64,000 bases of DNA from Anagrus nilaparvatae (taxonomy: Eukaryota > Arthropoda > Insecta > Hymenoptera > Mymaridae): the NCBI GenBank assembly GCA_022575985.1, contig JAKSXM010000007.1:34288501-34352500 (forward strand). Reading direction: 5' to 3'. Position numbers and translations under genes: made by a program. Within the stretch, counting starts at the first letter, position 1, and each line of letters starts with the position of its first letter. The notes beneath the pieces are model-generated. The model did no database searches and had not been told where the DNA came from. It saw only the letters and a program-made list of their open reading frames with translations. This document shows, piece by piece, positions 23,024-33,784 of the stretch.

Positions 23024-24980
23024 TTTTTGGGTATGTTTAATAAGGTTTTTAATTTTTAGTGAATGTTATTAAATATAATTTTGTTCTGGGATCGGTTTAT
23101 TTAGTATATAAGGTATTTGGGGTTTTTCATGTATACTTTTTGTAAAAAAAATAATAATAAATACTATTATATATTTAAACTATGACTAATTATTTATTTA
23201 AAAAATTTTACTATTTCAGGTGTAATATTTAACGTTTTTATTTGAGATTACTTTAATATTTAAATTTTGGATTATAGATTTTAAATTTTAAATTAAATTA
23301 AAACTCGATTACGATCTTTAACTTAGTATTCGATTCAAATTTTATTCAATGCATGATATTAATTTTATTACTATAATTTCAATTTATATTATTATTTGAA
23401 AAAGAAAGAAAAAGAAGAAATATAATCTTTAATAAAAAACTCCATCTTCAGCAAAAATTAAAAAAGAGAAAGAAAGAAGAAAAAAAATTACAATAATGAA
23501 TTAATAAATCCACGTTATGCTCGAGAATATGCACATGGATACATGTGTGCAGGTGTTAAAACATGTGATGTATCGTATCTTTGTATATGTGTGGCATATA
23601 TGATATATACACATAGTAAGCATACTGGACTGAATACGGAGTATAATTTACAGCGTTGCCGCTTATTTACGTACCGAATTGAAAGAAAGCGATTTTTCAA
23701 GTTTTATTATATAACTTTATATTGGTTATTATGCGCGTATACACATGCATATATCCGTGTCCATTCTCTCCCTTCTCTTTATTATTATTTTTATTACTGT
23801 TTTTTTTTTTGTTTTTATGGGTTTTCTTGCGTTTATCGAGAAACCAAGGTTATTAGCTAATTAGTTTATTATTATTATCTCTTATTCTTTTCCTTCTGAT
23901 TCATATATGAGAGTATGCCCGGTACCCAAATGACACTGGTAAAATCTATGAATTTAATTATTTAACATCTGTAAACTGGTAAGGTCAGAGGAGGGCAAAA
24001 ATTGTTCTATTAAAAAAGAAAAAATTTTAATTTTCTTTTAGTTGTCATATTTGCATTGGGGTTAGGTATAAAGTTAGTTTGGATTTAGATTATTTGTTAG
24101 TACAGTTCTCGTCTGTTTATAAGCTCTCAGAACTATATTTTTTTTTTTTTTGGATTTATTTGGGAATGCTAATATGTTTAAATTTACTAGTTTACTACAC
24201 TATTCGAGTACCTGATGTAGATTTTATCACTTTTTTTTTTGTTAACCAAAGGTTAATTGTAAAGTGTATTTTGTAAAGCATAAGCTTTGCGTGACGTAAT
24301 TAAAAAAAGAAAAAAAAATTTAATTTTCTTTTAGTTGTCATATTTGCATTAGAATTAGGTATAAAGTTAGTTTGGATTTAGGTTATTTGTTAGTACAGTT
24401 CTCGTCTGTTTATAAGCTCTCAGAACTATATTTTTTTTTTTTGGATTTATTTGGGAATGCTAATATGTTTATGTTTGTCCAATTTATTGGATATATTTCT
24501 CGTAAATGAGAAATGTTTGTCACGAGATATTTAAATTTATATGCGAAAATTTTCCGCATATATACACATATTTTAGTGATGCTCTTAATCTATGTTCTTA
24601 AAGAACTTAGATATTATGTTAGGTACAGTATGAATATGTAGATTAGGAATGATGGTATCCTAAAAGTGTATAAACTTATGCAATTTTGTGCCCTGACTCG
24701 TCCCGTGTGATTTCACAGAATTAGTTTTTGTATGAGTCAGGTCATTGTGGTCTCAAAGGCACAGTCGCATATTTGTCCAAAAAAAATTTTATTAAGTTTT
24801 ATTTGTGTGTTGAAGAAAAAAAAAAATAGTATATTTTATTTTTCTTTATTTATTTCGTTTCAAAATTGTATTAATTATTATTTCTCCCTGGTTTTTTGAA
24901 AAATGGAAGTTTGATTGATAAATTTATGAAGTAAGGGGAAAAAGTGCTCGCATATACGCATGCATATATTTCCCGATTAG
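23024..24980. other. Element interior with a 289-bp-spaced duplication
   Basis: A block of about 168 bp (GTTGTCATATTTGCATT, TACAGTTCTCGTCTGTTTAT, GGATTTATTTGGGAATGC) occurs at 24013-24180 and 24302-24471. The rest is AT-rich with pyrimidine runs and TG/CA-rich patches at 23520-23620. The frames at 23543, 23700 and 24079 look compositional. No gene called. Confidence 0.5.
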
Positions 24981-25326
24981 TTAATAGTAGCTTAGGATAT
25001 TTTTTATATTTGATTTCTCCACATATTCAGAAAATTCCAGACAGCTTTTTACAAGATCTTCATGTTTAAATCCCATATTGTTAATTATTTCACTGAGATT
25101 TCTTACATCATGTGTCGCATTATGTGCATTTTCTGGATTATAGTTAGGAATAAATTCGGTTGCGAGATTCTCAAGGCTGTAAGATTGTCTGTTGATGGTG
25201 CTTTTTATTAATTTTAAAGTATCGATAAATCCGAAAATGTTGCATTTTAGTGCTATATCAAAACTATGTCTGTATCCGTCTCTTACAAGAAATTTAAAAT
25301 CGAATGGATGCCCGTTGATTTTTAAA
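24981..25326 (-). CDS. DEDDh 3'-5' exonuclease, C-terminal exon
   Basis: On minus, after the acceptor TTATTAG, 114 codons run to TAA. Numbering from the first whole codon, NGHPFDFKFL (4-13) matches the Exo II motif with D9; FIDTLKLIK (33-41) and SYSLENLA (48-55) are the usual following segments; AHNATHDV (67-74) is the Exo III motif Hx4D with H68 and D73. This is the C-terminal two thirds of a DnaQ-like exonuclease. The Exo I (DxE) segment must be on an upstream exon not found here. It would trim or proofread DNA or RNA ends. It lies in the LTR element on the same strand as Gag, 2.2 kb downstream of it. Phase does not match a direct join to the donor-like site in the Gag frame near 27781. The frame is intact, suggesting use. 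Confidence 0.72.
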
Positions 25327-26267
25327 CTAATAATAGTTATTTATTAGGTATATATATAGTGGGTTTATGGTAAATATAGATATATGTATGGTTAGTATAA
25401 GAAATTTCAAATATATATATATATATATTGGTGAAAATAGTTTTAAAAGATCATAATCTGAGTATAGTTTTGAACCTAAAATTATGTGAATATTTAAAAT
25501 ATTTTTATAGAACTTGCATGTGGAAGAAAAAAATTTATTTGAATTTGTAAGTCAATCTGTGTTTTCCACTGGTTTTTCACAGATATTTAGGGATGTCTGA
25601 GAGGAATTTGAATTAACCTGCTAACACCGTAATGAATGTTATGAAACTAACACATAAAAAATTTTCTGCGTATACGTAAAACTTTAAGATAAAAAGTGAA
25701 AAAAAATATAATAAAATATTGTGCTTCGTTAATACTTGTTCATATGCATTATATTTATCAGAACTTTATAAAATTTTCATAGTTAAAAACACTGTATTAT
25801 TTTTCAAATCATACTTATAAAAAATAAATTATATTTTTGTGTTTGTTTATTTATATCGTTTGTCAATTATTATTATTATTTTTTTTTTTTTATATAGAAT
25901 AATATAAGAAAGGTAAAATAAAATCAATTACATTTACTCCTACTAAGGGCCAAAATCCATTCCTTATAAAAGGGATATTAACTGAAATATTTAACACCCA
26001 ATAAAAAGATATTAGTAGCTCACCTTAGCAAAAAATTTTAGTGAAATAATTATGGAAGGTAAAAATCTGCATGATAAAAATTGTGTTCAAAAAAAATTTC
26101 CTTTTTGTAGTTTTCATTTGTTTATTATTGATAACATTTTTCACAACATTTCAAAGTTTGTATTTTAATTTTAAGTTGTTTTAATCTCTATATAATTTTC
26201 GTCATTTTATTGTTCGTTATTTTGTTAACTTTTTCTCCATGTATTTTATACTTATATACTATTATTA

Positions 26268-26332
26268 ATTATTTATTATTTATTATTTATTATTTATTAT
26301 TTATTATTTCATTATTATTATTATTATTTTTG
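26268..26332 (+). repeat. TATTTAT microsatellite
   Basis: ATTATTT is repeated about seven times, then ATT repeats. Confidence 0.8.
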
Positions 26333-27142
26333 TAAATAACATGGGTATAGTTATTATTACAGCGAAAACTATATAAAGACTTTTCAATGAATTTGAATTT
26401 AACGTAACTTTATTACCATTTATAACAAAAAAGGAACATAAGATAAAATAAAAAAAAAAACATTACTTTTGAATATATGAAAAGTTATGATTAAGACTGT
26501 ACAAAAAAAATAATAAAAGACAAATTAAATATGTGTGTTTGGTGGTTTATGTATGCTCTGATATAGAAAAAAAAATACTTAGTAGTTATATTTTAGATTT
26601 GACTTAGGGTATAAATTATGAGGGTTAATTATGAGGGTTGTAGGTCCATTGTAAGTAAATTGGATTCTATTTTTGTATTTTGTTATAATATTATTATTTA
26701 TTTGTATGATTTGTCAATTCGTATGACTTTTAAGTAATAATTTATAATTTAAAGGATTAAAATTGATAGTATTTTCAAAATATGAATATGATACGGTTTA
26801 TTTTACATGAATTTGTTACGGATTATGACGACGATTGTTACGAAATATGAATATGATACGGTTTATTTTACATGATTAATATGAAAAAATTAGATTTATT
26901 TTTGAGTCGTAAAAATACATCAATTTTTATAGTTTTAAAGTAATAATTTATAATTTAAATTTGGGTGTAATATATCTTGTAGAACATCAATTTATCAATT
27001 TGTATGGAAAATTTAAGTTAATTTTCGGATCATAAAATTTAAATAATTTGGATATAATATAGTTTATTTTGCTTGGATTTACAGGTATAGTAGTTTTAGT
27101 TATCGCGAGAAAAGTTTTGAAATATGAAAAGAGAAAAAAAAA

Positions 27143-27310
27143 AATATTTTACGGATGTCTAGCAAAAATGTTTTACGGATGTCTAGCAAAATGTTTTACG
27201 GATGTCTAGCAAAATGTTTTACGGATGTTTAGCAAAAATGTTTTATGGATGTCTAGCAAAAATATTTCACGGATATCTAAAAATGTTTTACGGGTGTACG
27301 GTTTTCCGGA
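27143..27310 (+). repeat. 22-bp minisatellite
   Basis: ATTTTACGGATGTCTAGCAAAA and variants are repeated about seven times with decay toward the 3' end (GGATATCTAAAAATG, CGGGTGTACGG). Confidence 0.85.
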
Positions 27311-27401
27311 TATACGGTTTTTCAAATTCAATTAGGTTCAAATCGGGAGGATTGATTAATAATTTGAAGTATTAGATAAAAAATATAGCTAGATATATTT
27401 A

Positions 27402-27443
<42 letters not shown>

Positions 27444-27553
27444 AAATTTTAAAAAGAATTATAACTAATAATATTATTAATTGAATTAAGTCTATTAAGA
27501 AGTGTTATTAATTTACTACTTTTTCCAGTAGATAGTAAAATGGGTCGATCCTA

Positions 27554-28243
27554 TTAAATTTTTGACCAAGGTGGGGCCCTAGGTGGCCGCAAAGGGGGTC
27601 TAAACGAATTAAATAAATTTATGTTGGGCAATGGCCAATATCTGAGGTAAAATTCGGGGATTAACCTAAGGCTGGTAATATAAAAACTGATTTTTGTATA
27701 TGTTATAAAATATACTAATATATAAAGTATCCAAAAAGCAAGGTAATTGGTAAACGTAACTTTATTATCATTTTTCTTACAAGGAAGCATAGCAGTTTCA
27801 TATGGATCAGTTTTCCTAGCTATTAAGGTTGTTGTTATACTTTTTGGCTTAGGTAGGTTCGTTTTTTTATGATGGGTGGTTATCTCGGTATTTTTGATGT
27901 CGATAATTTTTTTGATATTTGTAGTGTATTCTTTTATTACAGGGCTTATGGAAGGTAAAGGTACTTCGGTATACTTTATATCCGGTGAATCAACATGAAC
28001 ACCGCACAATTTCTCGATCTTACTGACTAGCGTCATAACTTCCGTCCAATTAGTGGGAGTTGGAAAGGTTGAAGCTACGTACTTTTCTGGCTTGTCAAGG
28101 CCTTCCATGAACCAGGTAACAACCCTTGGCTCTGCTAATTGTTTCCAATAACTAAGACTCCAGGGGGGGTCCGGTTGTTTTAATAAATGATCTCCAAAAA
28201 AACGAACGCGAGATGCAAACTCGGAAATTGTTTCGTCGGGAAA
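27554..28243 (-). CDS. Gag-like retrotransposon protein
   Basis: Minus-strand frame whose N-terminal 90 residues look like a retrotransposon Gag capsid domain: FPDETISEFASRVRFFGDHL, then the PRVVTWFMEGLDKP block and an amphipathic MTLVSKIEKL helix. Gag builds the particle that packages element RNA. An upstream exon probably ends at 28359 (see 28359-28440); the acceptor ACACAG precedes TTTCCC at 28243 in phase. Without splicing, an ATG at 28261 opens the same frame. After about residue 155 the frame becomes low complexity and hydrophobic, so the real 3' end may be a splice donor (CTTCCTTGTAAGA near 27781). No zinc knuckle or protease follows. Confidence 0.7.
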   Translation of the reverse strand, partial: FPDETISEFASRVRFFGDHLLKQPDPPWSLSYWKQLAEPRVVTWFMEGLDKPEKYVASTFPTPTNWTEVMTLVSKIEKLCGVHVDSPDIKYTEVPLPSISPVIKEYTTNIKKIIDIKNTEITTHHKKTNLPKPKSITTTLIARKTDPYETAMLPCKKNDNKVTFTNYLAFWILYILVYFITYTKISFYITSLRLIPEFYLRYWPLPNINLFNSFRPPLRPPRAPPWSKI

Positions 28244-28358
28244 CTGTGTTAAAGGAGTCATTATAAAATATGTTTATATATTAATCATCAGGGATAATGT
28301 ATATATATATATATGTCTCGGAAGTTTGTTAAAAATTTTTAATGAAAAGAGTACTTAC

Positions 28359-28440
28359 CATATCGGAGACACAATGAGGAAAATCGATCCACCCATTGGT
28401 GTCCAAATTAGTTGGTGAACTGCTTAAAACAGCTTGAGGC
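28359..28440 (-). CDS. Probable upstream Gag exon
   Basis: Minus-strand frame reading SSPTNLDTNGWIDFPHCVSDM up to a strong donor, ATATG then GTAAGTAC, at 28358. Removing 28244-28358 (115 bp) joins it in phase to FPDETISEF. The frame stays open upstream into the GCTTGGCTTATCA minisatellite, so the true 5' edge is unknown. Confidence 0.45.
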
Positions 28441-28590
28441 TTTGCTTTACAGCTTAGCTTACGGCTTGGCTTATCAGCTTGGCTTATCAGCTTGGCTTAC
28501 GGCTTGGCTTATCAGCTTGGTTTATCAGCTTGGCTTAACAGCTTGGCTTATTGGCTTGGCTTATCAGCTTAGTAATAAACAGCTTGGCAA
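28430..28590 (+). repeat. GCTTGGCTTATCA minisatellite
   Basis: About a dozen copies of a 10-13-bp unit (CAGCTTGGCTTAT, ACGGCTTGGCTT). The plus-strand ORF of YQLGLTAWL repeats is its translation. Confidence 0.85.
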
Positions 28591-28665
28591 AAAAAAAATT
28601 TTCAGAAACTGCTTGGTCGAAGATGTAGATGAATTCCTTTAGGTGGTGTTGTGTGGTATAATGGC

Positions 28666-28893
28666 TTAAAATTTTTCAATGTTCTCTATAAATTTCTCGA
28701 AGTCTTGATGTTTGGAATTTATTTCTTCGCCGAATTCGATGGTATAGTTTACAGTTACTATCACTTTGCTATTTGACTTACTTGTAGATAAAATTTCGTG
28801 TTTTGAGATTTTAAAATTTTTTTCTTTTTGTTCTTCTTTTAATTCTCCTTTGCAATTTTCGCAAGGAAGGTGGTGTCGTTGTTTCTTAGTCAT
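28666..28893 (-). CDS. Small leader-proximal ORF of the LTR element
   Basis: 75 codons on minus from ATG at 28893, the first sizeable ORF after the primer site. The product is lysine/glutamate-rich and hydrophilic, with one CxxC near the start (LPCENCKGEL) and a beta-like VIVTVNYTIEF stretch. It could be an N-terminal Gag segment or an accessory protein. No family recognised. It stops before the minisatellite. Confidence 0.4.
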   Translation of the reverse strand: MTKKQRHHLPCENCKGELKEEQKEKNFKISKHEILSTSKSNSKVIVTVNYTIEFGEEINSKHQDFEKFIENIEKF

Positions 28894-29189
28894 AAATTGT
28901 AAATGTTATCTTGATAGGAAATATGCTCCTATACCTTGTTACTGGTTGTTGGTTTCCTCAGATGTTAATGTTGTGGTATAACGGCTTGTATTGTCATTGG
29001 TGATCTTCAGTATTTGATTGATTAGAACTGGATGGTTACTTCTGTATTTTATTGTTACAGTTGTACTTTTGTTTCTTCTTTTATTTCTCTTTTGTTGATA
29101 TAATTTTATATTTTTATTTGTTTTCTTGTTTTCATGAAATTTAGATGATTATTTAATATTTGGTCCTACTGTTCCTTCAAACCAGCTTT
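28894..29189 (-). other. 5' leader of the LTR element
   Basis: Between primer site and first ORF on minus; no ORF. A likely packaging and untranslated leader. Confidence 0.4.
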
Positions 29190-29204
29190 CCACTTGGGGA
29201 GCCA
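29190..29204 (-). other. Primer-binding site
   Basis: On minus, TGGCTCCCCAAGTGG begins 5 nt after the LTR end. TGG complements the CCA end of a tRNA. The tRNA identity was not determined. Confidence 0.65.
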
Positions 29205-29209
29205 ATTTC

Positions 29210-30048
29210 TGTTACGTATCCTGAGGTTTAATCAGGATACTTAATATAAAATAAATATAAAATAAGATTTATCCTGGGGATATTTAGTGCCCCAGGTATT
29301 TATTCCAGTTGTATAGATGTTGAGTTGAATCAAGTTGATGTTGACCTCGAGTTCTGAAGCTGGTAGAACTTAAATAGTTTAAGTTCAGGATTTATGAAGG
29401 ATATGTCACTTTAAATGAATGAACCAAGTACTTTGATTTAGAACACTGAATTTATTATAAGTTAATATAAGATAAAATGCGTCTAAGTCAATAAGTCTGA
29501 TAAAGTAACTGTGCTTTAAGAGCTCTGTTCTAATCGAATATAAGTCTCCTAAACTAGACCTGTTGTTGGTAGGCCAGTTATCACGGGAGTATGTAAGAGT
29601 AACTGAGATTAACTAACGGTAACTGTTCTGATTAATGACTATTGGGCGTTTGTAGGGTAATATATAGCCTAATTACATCCTGCCCATATTAATTGATTTT
29701 GGTGGGATTGTCCAATACGCGAAAGCGTCGGTCTCGTCACGTCCAATTAACGAAAGCGTCGGTGATTATTTCGGGGGAAATCGTGAGGGGATTTATGCAA
29801 CTCTTTGTTGCCTAAAGTGCGTCATTACTGACCTTCGATTTTGTATTTCTGTCAATTTATAAGGAGCCGGATCTGAATTGGTGAAATAGGATATTAAAGA
29901 ATGTATGAAAGAGGAAATGCAGGTATGTTAGCTCGATTTACGAGCTAACGTAAGCAGGAATAAGTTAAATATATAAATAAATATTAAATGTATGAATATT
30001 ATAGAATGCGGATGTAATGGCTCGAATTATGGCCTAACATACGTAACA
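29210..30048 (-). repeat. LTR (5' LTR in the sense of transcription)
   Basis: Matches 18541-19393 almost throughout, with TGTTACG and CGTAACA ends, followed by TSD GTAC. It contains the presumed promoter for Gag on the minus strand. Confidence 0.92.
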
Positions 30049-30052
30049 GTAC

Positions 30053-30505
30053 TTTCATAGAATCAAATGAGGTATTACACCAAAAAAAAAAAAAATATTG
30101 CATTTTTTTTAATTTTTCTATTTTTTTAATATTGACAAAAAAAAATTTGAAAAAATTAAGTATCAGATCCAAAAAATAACAATAAACAAGGTTCTTAAAA
30201 CTAGTACTTCCATGGAAATAAATTAGGTACTACGTCCAAAAAGAAAAAAAAAATTTGTATTTTTTGTATTTTTTTGTGAAAAAAATTTTAGAAAAAAAAA
30301 TTTCAGAAAATTAAGTATCCGATTCGAGATATCATGTAAAAACCATACTTTCAAATATAAGTACTTTCATGGAAATAAATGAGGTATTACATCCAAATTA
30401 AAAAAAAAAAAAAGTACCTCGAGATTTTTTGGTGAAAAAATGTTTGAAAAAAAAATTAGGTCTTAATTCCATAATATTTGTGAAATATCACCGATTACAT
30501 ACATA

Positions 30506-30557
<52 letters not shown>

Positions 30558-30830
30558 GACTTTTTTTAAAAACCGGTTTTTTAGCTTCCTGGGGTCCCAA
30601 AACGTGCTTATATGCCAAAAAATAGAAAATCAAATTTTGACCTAACACAATGGTTTCTCTTTGAGGAACCAAAACAATGAGAAGCAACTAATAAAACTAT
30701 AAAAAAAAGAATAAAAAACGCTGCCAAATTATGGCCACTACGATTCCTCAAGCAATGACAAATATTCAATATGAGTTGAACATTTTTACCATGTGTCATA
30801 TCTGAGAAATAAGGTGACACAATCTTATTT
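30053..30830 (-). repeat. Family A satellite and core, minus strand
   Basis: 30053-30470 continues the satellite interrupted at 18540. 30471-30690 is the core in inverse order: ATTAGGTCTTAATTCC, GAAATATCACCGATTAC, a CA microsatellite (30507-30553), AAAAACCGGTTTTTTAGC, CAAAACGTGCTTATATG, TTGAGGAACC. 30719-30760 has CGCTGCCAAATTATGGCCAC and GATTCCTCAAGCAATGAC. Confidence 0.78.
30507..30553 (+). repeat. (CA)n microsatellite
   Basis: About 22 uninterrupted CA units at the position where other family A copies have GTATGTATG repeats. Confidence 0.95.
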
Positions 30831-31910
30831 TTTATATAAAAAAATAAGAAAAATTAAAAATTTTTTTAATTAAGTATCAGATCCGAGAAATCAAGTAAAA
30901 ATGATAAGCTCCTAGAATTAATACTTTCAGAGAAAAAGTTAAATACAACCTCCGAAAATAAAAAAAAAATTTGTGTTTTTTGTATTTTTTGGTGGCAAAA
31001 ATTTGGGGAAAAAAATATTTCCCATTGAAAGTGCCATATATTAGTAACAAATTTTTTTTTTACATTTATTTTTTATTTATAAATAAACTTTTTTGGTTAC
31101 AATTTAATAGAAAATTATGCGCCCATTTTATATTAACAAAAACATTATCTTTGTAGCTTAGCACTAGACTAAATTTCTATAATATGTTAATTAATATATT
31201 ATATAAGTATCAGACAAATGTATATACTTGTATAAAATATATAAGTGTGTATCACGGCTTGATGTCTTTATTATAATTATATATTCTACAATAACCAGCT
31301 GTGATTTTTTTTTAATTTTATGACAGTATGGGCCCCTTTTTAAATATCTATTTTTATTCATGTTCTCCTAATACTTTTGTATATACAAAATTTTAAATAT
31401 TTTAAGGAATTCATGTACCGATATATTTTTATACTAACTCTTATGTTATTATTACCTAATAACAGAATCGAATAAAAATCCCCATTCATTATAATTTAAA
31501 TATATATGTAATGATATATTTTTATTCAAAATTATAAGGATACCTCTTCTTTACTTATAACTACTGGATCAAAAAACTGAAATGAAAACTTCGATATAAA
31601 TCGAAAAAATGCGATTAATCGCAAAAATTCGATAAAAAAAACGTAAGTCAAACCAAAATTCGATATCTCAGCCTACTCCGATCGTGAGTTAAATGTAAAT
31701 GCAAGGTGTATAGGTTCTATGGTGAAGCATTGCGCAAGTTTTGTTCGGAACTTGTCGTTTAATTTCGTATTTGATCCTATGACGTTTTGTGCCTAAGTGT
31801 ATGTGTACATATACACGGCATATACTTAGGTAAAAAGTGTAAAGAATTATATATTTTTTATAGCTTTTTAAAAGGTTCGAGCATATACATATATATAAAT
31901 ATATTATACA
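30831..31910. other. Residual satellite, then unassigned AT-rich DNA
   Basis: 30831-31060 is further family A satellite. From 31061 no repeat or gene is clear; 31585-31620 has TCGATATAAATCGA and GCGATTAATCGC dyads. Short ORFs lack protein-like composition. Confidence 0.4.
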
Positions 31911-32868
31911 AGCATGCAATAGTGGTAGCGATAAAATTTTTCTTCCAAAATTATAACAAAATATTTTTGGATTTATTTAAAAAATTCATTTCTCTAATTC
32001 TGTAGGACAAAAATAAGCATACAAGTTCTTTAAAAAATTGTTATCGCTACCATTATTACATGCTAAATTTAAAAAAAAACCTTTCTTCGGATGGCGCACA
32101 GTGATAAAAAAAAAAAGAAAGTGGAAATAAGTTTGCTTTGATCGAGTTTCCATCCAATTTTAATGCGGATTGGCTTATTTTACTCCTGAAAACCTTTATT
32201 TCACGAAAAATATAACAAGAAAATTTTTTTTCACATGTTTTTCATCCTTTTTTTTCGAAAAACCCGAATAAAATCCAAATACTATAATTTAGCGTAAAAA
32301 ATTTTCTAGTCTTTGAAAAATTATATATATACTTAAATTTCATCTGAAAATAATAAATTATGTTCAAAAAGAAATTACCTCTATTCTACCCCTAAATCAT
32401 CAAAAACTACCCTTAAAGTTAATGGGCTTATAAAATTTGGTTTTTTTTAAATCTTGCATAATTAACTTTCAGGGTAATTTTTGAAAATTTAGGGATAGAA
32501 TAGGAATAATTTTTTCTTAACGTAAGTTTAATGTTTTCCGATCAAATTCAAGTATATATAAAATTTTAAAGTATTTATATACGTCTAGAAAATTTATTTC
32601 GCTAAATTATAATTTTTGGAATTTTTATGTGATTTCCAAAAAAATGCTGAAAAAAAAGTGGGATAAAATTTTCTTGTCATACTTTTCATAAAATACAGGT
32701 CTTCAGGAGTAAAACAAGCCAACCCGCATTACAATTGGATGGAAACTCGATCAAAGCAAACTTATTTCCGCTTTTTTTTTCTAGATCACTGTGCGCCGCC
32801 CGAAGGAAGGTTTTTTTTTAAAATTTAGCATGTGATAGTGGTAGCGATAAAAATTTTTTAATATTAAG
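31911..32868. mobile_element. Foldback pair sharing TAGTGGTAGCGATAA ends
   Basis: The end sequence AGTGGTAGCGATAAAA occurs at 31920 and 32839 on plus and inverted (TTATCGCTACCATTATTACATG) at 32041. The inner element 32033-32868 has long paired arms (ACATGCTAAATTT, GGCGCACAGTGAT, GATCGAGTTTCCATCCAATT and inverses). The outer segment 31911-32066 is a second, short hairpin using the same end. TSD not resolved. No ORF. Confidence 0.8.
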
Positions 32869-33104
32869 TGATATTAAGACCTAATTTTTTTTTCAAAATT
32901 TTTTGTATCAAAAAATCTCAAACTAGTTTTTTTTTTTCATTTAGATGCAATACTTCATTTATTTCCATGAAAGTACTTATATTTTAAATAATGGTTTACT
33001 CGATATTTTGAATCTGATAATTAATATTTTGAAAATTTTTTCCCCAAAATTTTTTGGTCACAAAAAAATACAAAAAGCACCAAATTTTTTTTTCTATGGA
33101 TGTA
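32869..33104 (+). repeat. Family A satellite
   Basis: Units with TGATATTAAGACCTAATTTT, TTCATTTATTTCCATGAAAGTAC and CTATGGATGTAGTAC, interrupted at GTAC by the retroelement remnant starting 33109. Confidence 0.75.
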
Positions 33105-33108
33105 GTAC

Positions 33109-33784
33109 GGTTATGACATCATTAATTAATAATTTTAGGAATTGCAATTGGCTAACGATGTCATAAGTATTTTTAGTATTTCATAATATTTAGGAATTTG
33201 TAAACTAATAATATTTATAATTATGTAATTTTAGTATTTAAGCAAAACTTATTATTGAGAAATATAAACAAATTATGCGAGTCAAGCATTAAAATTAAGA
33301 AATATTAAATAATATTGTTGTCAATTAATCAAATATTTCTATAACTATAAACAAATAATCATACTATATAAGATCAAAGTAAATTAATAAAAAGACAGTT
33401 AAATACTATAAGTTTTCGGACGTGTACTTTATACTCGTTTTTATAATAAAGTTTATTCTAACTAATAACTTGTTGTGCTTATTTGGATAACCAATCCTGG
33501 GCAACATTTGTAAGTATTTATTTATATTTATCTATTTAATTACTAATAATCCTAGCCATTAGACCCTTAACAAGTGGTTCCGGTACCGGGAATCGAACCC
33601 GGATCGCCTGGGTGAAAGCCAGAAATCATTAGAACTATTACTCCTATAGAAATTTAGAAATTTAGAATTCTAACTAATAACTTGTTGTGCTTATTTGGAT
33701 AACCAATCCTGGGCAACATTTGTAAGTATTTATTTATATTTATCTATTTAATTACTAATAATCCTAGCCATTAGACCCTTAACA
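33109..33784 (+). mobile_element. Collapsed LTR retroelement containing a tRNA-Glu complement
   Basis: Flanked by GTAC on both sides (33105-33108 and 33785-33788). A 464-bp LTR (33109-33572, starting GGTTATGACATC, ending CCCTTAACA) is followed by AG and then sequence complementary to tRNA-Glu. Next comes a short inverted piece of the host satellite, then only the last 118 bp of the LTR (33667-33784). The second copy begins at ATTCTAACTAATAAC, just after a TTTATAATAAAG stretch in the first copy, as an R-U5 segment would. Internal genes and most of the 3' LTR are gone. Confidence 0.75.
33575..33637 (-). pseudogene. 5'-truncated tRNA-Glu(UUC)-like sequence at the primer site
   Basis: Read on minus: TTCTAATGATTTCTGGC, anticodon-loop TTTCACC, then GATCCGGGTTCGATTCCCGG and TACCGGAACCA. 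The anticodon arm, T arm, 3' acceptor strand and the CCA end are all recognisable; the 5' acceptor strand and most of the D arm are missing. CCA abuts the LTR end with 2 nt between, exactly where a primer site lies. A normal site copies about 18 nt; this match is about 55 nt. Confidence 0.75.

Larger units (their letters stand above)
25327..27553. other. AT-rich interior, arrays only
   Basis: No gene seen. Holds a TATATATATA run near 25410, a TATTTAT microsatellite (26268-26332), a 22-bp array at 27143-27310, a duplicated GAATATGATACGGTTTATTTTACATG (about 26780 and 26850), and a run of 34 T at 27406-27439. On minus this could be an intron between Gag and exonuclease exons. Confidence 0.5.
18541..30048 (-). 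mobile_element. 11.5-kb LTR element without visible pol, cargo-bearing
   Basis: Two LTRs (18541-19393 and 29210-30048) with TGTTACG...CGTAACA ends are flanked by the 4-bp TSD GTAC (18537-18540 and 30049-30052). The purine tract beside the left LTR and the TGG-starting primer site beside the right LTR put transcription on the minus strand. The 9.8-kb interior has a Gag-like frame and a DEDDh exonuclease exon on minus, and an LRR-like and a coiled-coil frame on plus. No reverse transcriptase, RNase H, protease or integrase motif was seen in any frame, so it must be mobilised in trans. LTR divergence (853 against 839 bp) suggests moderate age. Confidence 0.88.

Noticed and set aside
23515..23860. 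Overlapping ORFs on both strands in a TG/CA-rich patch
   Set aside because: Low-complexity sequence opens both strands; codon patterns do not favour either.
33575..33637. Functional tRNA-Glu gene
   Set aside because: The 5' acceptor strand and D arm are missing and an encoded CCA abuts an LTR end, so it is a copied primer, not a gene.
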